From PHAA01 sp964494735 (lineage in GTDB: Bacteria; Bacillota; Syntrophomonadia; Syntrophomonadales; Syntrophomonadaceae), in NCBI GenBank assembly GCA_964494735.1, contig CAZBSD010000001.1, positions 93,673-157,672 on the forward strand: a stretch of DNA of 64,000 nucleotides, written 5' to 3'. This document shows positions 61,475-64,000 of the stretch, one piece after another (position 1 is the stretch's first letter; the number at the start of each line of letters is the position of its first letter). The notes below the pieces were generated by a model. The model saw only the letters and a program-made list of their open reading frames with translations, did no database searches and was not told the DNA's origin. The position numbers were made by a program, and so were the translations under genes.

Positions 61475-62086
61475 TTATATCTTATTTATTTGTTCATAAT
61501 CCAGTTCCACAGGAGTTTCCCTGCCGAACATGGAAATATTGACCCTTACTTTACCTCGGTCCTGCAGCACTTCCTTGACTATACCTTCGAAATTCTCGAA
61601 AGGGCCACTGTTAACCCGGATGTTCTCGCCAACCTCCAGATTGATTACCCGCGGTTTCTTGCCCATCAGTCCCATTTGGGCCAAGATCTTATTGATCTCT
61701 TCATCCATCAACGGAATAGGTTTGGTTCCGCTACCCACGAAACCAGTGACACCGGGAGTATGATGGACTACATACCAAGAATCTTCGTCCATGATCATGT
61801 TGACGATTACATATCCAGGGAAGACCCGTCGGGTGGTAACTTTTTTCTTGCCGCCTTTATACTCGACTTCCTGTTCCTCAGGTATAATCACCTGAAATAT
61901 CTTGTCTTGCATGTTCATGGATTCCACCCGCTTGGTCAGGTCCACCTTGATCTTGTTTTCGTAACCGGAATAGGTATGCACCACATACCAGTCGCCCTTC
62001 CTCTCCGGTTTGACCTCTTCGGCTTCCAGAGCAGGACTTTCCCCGTCCCTATACTCAACTTGCTGTAATTGTTCTTCGGTGGAAAT
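61475..62086 (-). CDS. nusG: Transcription factor NusG, probable ATT start
   Basis: NGN domain begins DWYVVHTYSGYENKIK and a C-terminal KOW domain follows (RVNSGPFENFEGIVKEVLQDRGKVRV split). The usual starts downstream (GTG at 61984) would remove the first beta strand. AGGAGGTGG lies right after the secE stop, and an in-frame ATT at 62086 follows it by 8 bases; a TAG is in frame just before the ATT. This gives 203 residues with a 32-residue acidic N-terminal extension. No ATG, GTG or TTG fits. Confidence 0.85.
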   Translation of the reverse strand: MSTEEQLQQVEYRDGESPALEAEEVKPERKGDWYVVHTYSGYENKIKVDLTKRVESMNMQDKIFQVIIPEEQEVEYKGGKKKVTTRRVFPGYVIVNMIMDEDSWYVVHHTPGVTGFVGSGTKPIPLMDEEINKILAQMGLMGKKPRVINLEVGENIRVNSGPFENFEGIVKEVLQDRGKVRVNISMFGRETPVELDYEQINKI

Positions 62087-62102
62087 CTAAACCACCTCCT
62101 CT

Positions 62103-62345
62103 TTAGGCGACCAACCCGGTAAGCCAATTCAGTAATAAGGAAAGCCCGCCATCGAATACCCAAAGGATAAGGGAAATGATAGCCACTGACAATAACACTA
62201 CGCCAGTGTAGGCCATTAGCTGCACTCGGCTAGGCCAGTGAACCTTTTTTAGTTCATGGTAGATCCCGTTGAAATATGTCCGGACACTTTCAATCCAGTT
62301 CTTGACATTTTCTGTGTTGCCAGGAGATACGCTGTCTTTAGCCAT
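62103..62345 (-). CDS. secE: Preprotein translocase subunit SecE
   Basis: 80 residues, one membrane helix near residues 44-68 (LMAYTGVVLLSVAIISLILWVF) after the amphipathic ELKKVHWPSR motif. ATG at 62345 has GGGAGAG 8 bases upstream. It pairs with SecY. nusG begins within 17 bases of its stop. Confidence 0.94.
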   Translation of the reverse strand: MAKDSVSPGNTENVKNWIESVRTYFNGIYHELKKVHWPSRVQLMAYTGVVLLSVAIISLILWVFDGGLSLLLNWLTGLVA

Positions 62346-62363
62346 TAAGTTCACTCTCCCGCT

Positions 62364-62513
62364 TTACTTGGTTTCCTTATGAATGGTGTGAGCATTACAG
62401 AATTTGCAGTGCTTCCTGACTTCCATCTTTTCGGTATTCTTTTTCTTATCCTTGGTAGTTCTATAATTGCGCTGCTTGCATTCTGTACATGCCAATGTAA
62501 TTCCGACCCTCAC
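62364..62513 (-). CDS. rpmG: 50S ribosomal protein L33, zinc type
   Basis: 49 residues from the GTG at 62513, with GGAGG 7 bases before. RVGITLACTECKQRNYRTTK opens it; zinc Cys pairs CTEC and CKFC are present. It begins the secE-nusG-rplK operon. Confidence 0.93.
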   Translation of the reverse strand: MRVGITLACTECKQRNYRTTKDKKKNTEKMEVRKHCKFCNAHTIHKETK

Positions 62514-62550
62514 CACTTTACCTCCATCCTGTGCGCAAAAATACTACAAT

Positions 62551-62580
62551 ACTCTATCATAACGCCTCATTATATGTCAA
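62551..62580 (-). promoter_or_regulatory. Promoter of rpmG-secE-nusG
   Basis: TTGACA (62575-62580) and TAGAGT (62551-62556) on the minus strand, 18 bases apart, about 40 bases before rpmG. Confidence 0.65.
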
Positions 62581-62615
62581 CGTGTCCCCGGTTGACATAG
62601 TTTGCCGTTAATGGT

Positions 62616-63836
62616 TTTAGGAATCGATACCGGTTACAACTCCGGAGCCTACGGTACGGCCACCCTCACGGATAGCGAATCTCAGTCCTTCTTCTATGGC
62701 GATCGGGGTAATCAGGCTGATGGCCATCTGGATATTGTCGCCCGGCATTACCATCTCTACTCCCTCCGGCAGTTTGATGATTCCCGTCACGTCCGTGGTA
62801 CGGAAATAGAACTGGGGACGATAGCCGCTGAAGAACGGGGTGTGTCGTCCTCCTTCTTCTTTGGTCAGCACGTATACCTCCGCATGGAATTCGGTCAACG
62901 GTTTGATGCTGTTGGGCTTGGCCAGTACCATCCCTCTTTCTACGTCTTTACGGTCCAAACCTCTCAACAGGGTGCCGATGTTGTCTCCCGCCTGGGCATA
63001 ATCCAGCAGTTTACGGAACATTTCTACCCCGGTTACGATATGCTTTCTTATCTCTTCTCTCATTCCTACTATGGCTACTTCGTCTCCCACCTTGACCTGC
63101 CCTCTCTCTACTCTGCCGGTTACCACGGTTCCCCGTCCGGTTATGGTGAATACGTCTTCGATCGGCATCAGGAAGGGTTTGTCGGTGGCTCTTACCGGTT
63201 CGGGGATATATTCGTCCACTGCATCCATCAACTGCCAGATCCGTCCGCACCATTCACAGTCTCTGCTGCCGCAGCCGCAAGCCAGTGCTTTGGTGGCTGA
63301 GCCCATCACTACCGGAATGTCGTCGCCGGGAAATTCATAGGTGCTGAGCAGTTCACGGATCTCCATCTCGACCAGTTCCAGCAGTTCGTCGTCGTCCACC
63401 AGGTCAATTTTGTTCATGAATACTACCATGTAATGTACACCTACCTGGCGCGACAGGAGGATATGTTCGCGGGTCTGGGGCATCGGGCCGTCCGCTGCTG
63501 ACACTACCAGTATTGATCCATCCATCTGTGCAGCTCCGGTTATCATGTTTTTGATATAGTCGGCATGACCTGGGCAGTCTACGTGGGCATAGTGCCTTTT
63601 CTCGGTCTGGTATTCCACGTGGGCGGTATTTATGGTGATTCCTCTTTCTCTCTCTTCCGGAGCCTTGTCTATTGAATCATAGCTGGTCGCTACCGCTCCT
63701 CCTACTTTTGACAATACCAGGGTTATCGCTGCCGTCAAACTGGTCTTGCCATGGTCTACGTGACCTATCGTCCCTATGTTTAGATGCGGTTTCGTCCTCT
63801 CGTATTTTGCTTTTGCCATTCCTTTTCACCTTTCCT
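62616..63836 (-). repeat. 1221-bp direct repeat, tuf copy 2
   Basis: Pairs with 46471-47691, same orientation, about 16 kb apart. Flanks differ on both sides, which argues against a misassembly. Confidence 0.9.
62617..63819 (-). CDS. tuf: Elongation factor Tu (copy 2)
   Basis: 400 residues, same protein as copy 1, including the four-Cys insertion at 181-191. It precedes rpmG-secE-nusG, the usual place of the second tuf gene in many bacteria. The two genes differ by one silent base that I could see, pointing to gene conversion. Confidence 0.97.
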   Translation of the reverse strand: MAKAKYERTKPHLNIGTIGHVDHGKTSLTAAITLVLSKVGGAVATSYDSIDKAPEERERGITINTAHVEYQTEKRHYAHVDCPGHADYIKNMITGAAQMDGSILVVSAADGPMPQTREHILLSRQVGVHYMVVFMNKIDLVDDDELLELVEMEIRELLSTYEFPGDDIPVVMGSATKALACGCGSRDCEWCGRIWQLMDAVDEYIPEPVRATDKPFLMPIEDVFTITGRGTVVTGRVERGQVKVGDEVAIVGMREEIRKHIVTGVEMFRKLLDYAQAGDNIGTLLRGLDRKDVERGMVLAKPNSIKPLTEFHAEVYVLTKEEGGRHTPFFSGYRPQFYFRTTDVTGIIKLPEGVEMVMPGDNIQMAISLITPIAIEEGLRFAIREGGRTVGSGVVTGIDS

Positions 63837-63904
63837 CTTCCTTATATTAGGGCTTTTGCCATACTATCGGCATTCGTAAATATTTTACCCAAAACCAAAC
63901 TATA

Positions 63905-63935
63905 TTAAAAGGAGTGAGATTATTTCCCACTCCTT
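63905..63935 (-). terminator. Terminator after the partial tRNA
   Basis: AAGGAGTG and CACTCCTT form an 8-bp stem, followed by TTTTAATAT on the minus strand, 12 bases after the tRNA 3' end. Confidence 0.75.
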
Positions 63936-63947
63936 ACCAGAAACTTA

Positions 63948-64000
63948 TGGTAGCGGCGAAGGGATTTGAACCCCTGACACTACGGGTATGAACCGTATGC
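63948..64000 (-). tRNA. tRNA-Met (CAT anticodon), 3' part, cut by the window end
   Basis: On the minus strand the anticodon arm (TACGG/CCGTA around TTCATAC, anticodon CAT), T arm (GGGGTTCAAATCCC) and acceptor 3' strand CGCCGCT with ACCA are present. The D arm and the 5' acceptor lie outside the window. CAT could also mark tRNA-Ile2; the missing half is needed to decide. Confidence 0.85.

Noticed and set aside
62602..63300. Long plus-strand frame identical in both tuf regions
   Set aside because: Antisense shadow of tuf; identity of the two copies only reflects the duplicated gene.
46471..63836. tuf repeat as an assembly artefact
   Set aside because: Flanks differ on both sides, each copy sits in a normal context for tuf, and one base differs.
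1..64000. CRISPR arrays or phage genes
   Set aside because: No regularly spaced repeats and no integrase, capsid or tail genes were seen.

Overview
The window looks like part of a chromosome from an anaerobic, spore-lineage Firmicute (Clostridia, plausibly near Syntrophomonadaceae). The support is: an oxygen-sensitive class III ribonucleotide reductase, rubrerythrin, a CwlD-type cortex amidase, zinc-type S14, L33 and L36 ribosomal proteins, an AmmeMemoRadiSam pair, strong AGGAGG ribosome sites, and the Gram-positive order of the ribosomal clusters. The genus is an inference. No phage, CRISPR array or intact transposon was seen. One 100-N scaffold gap lies inside nrdG.

Layout. 1-8.5 kb is an accessory patchwork: a DUF2703 protein, a rearranged MarR/permease/Usp-like locus with a duplicated operator, an Fe-S protein with a small Cys-rich partner, PAS and PilZ proteins, a zinc-ribbon/AIM24-like pair, tRNA-Thr, a DUF3892 protein, a GyrI-like protein and a lipoprotein. 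8.5-22.5 kb, all on the minus strand, holds arginine biosynthesis in the order argC-argJ-argB-argD-argF-GNAT-cyclic-DPG-synthetase-like-argG, then the nrdD-nrdG island with two NrdR boxes, then argH. 22.6-28.8 kb carries an Rrf2 regulator and rubrerythrin (plus strand), then on the minus strand a broken Fpg-like gene, an ArsC/Spx-like gene with an in-frame UGA, an AmmeMemoRadiSam pair and cwlD. 28.9-64 kb is the minus-strand ribosomal superregion: rplM-rpsI, truA, rplQ back through the spc and S10 operons, tuf-fusA-rpsG-rpsL-L7Ae-like, rpoC-rpoB, rplL-rplJ-rplA-rplK-nusG-secE-rpmG, a second tuf and a partial tRNA-Met.

The most interesting candidate is the ArsC/Spx-family gene at 24664-25029. 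It is full length only if a UGA at 24982-24984 is read through. The UGA falls exactly on the first Cys of the CxTC redox motif and is followed by a two-tier stem-loop with the geometry of a bacterial SECIS element, so this may be a selenoprotein. Also notable are two KOW-domain genes (nusG and the small one beside infA) whose ribosome site points to an ATT start, a Cys4 insertion in both EF-Tu copies, a chimeric MarR/permease junction, two tuf genes identical over 1221 bp except one synonymous base seen by eye, and a gap whose flanks are the same 55 bp, so it can be closed on paper.
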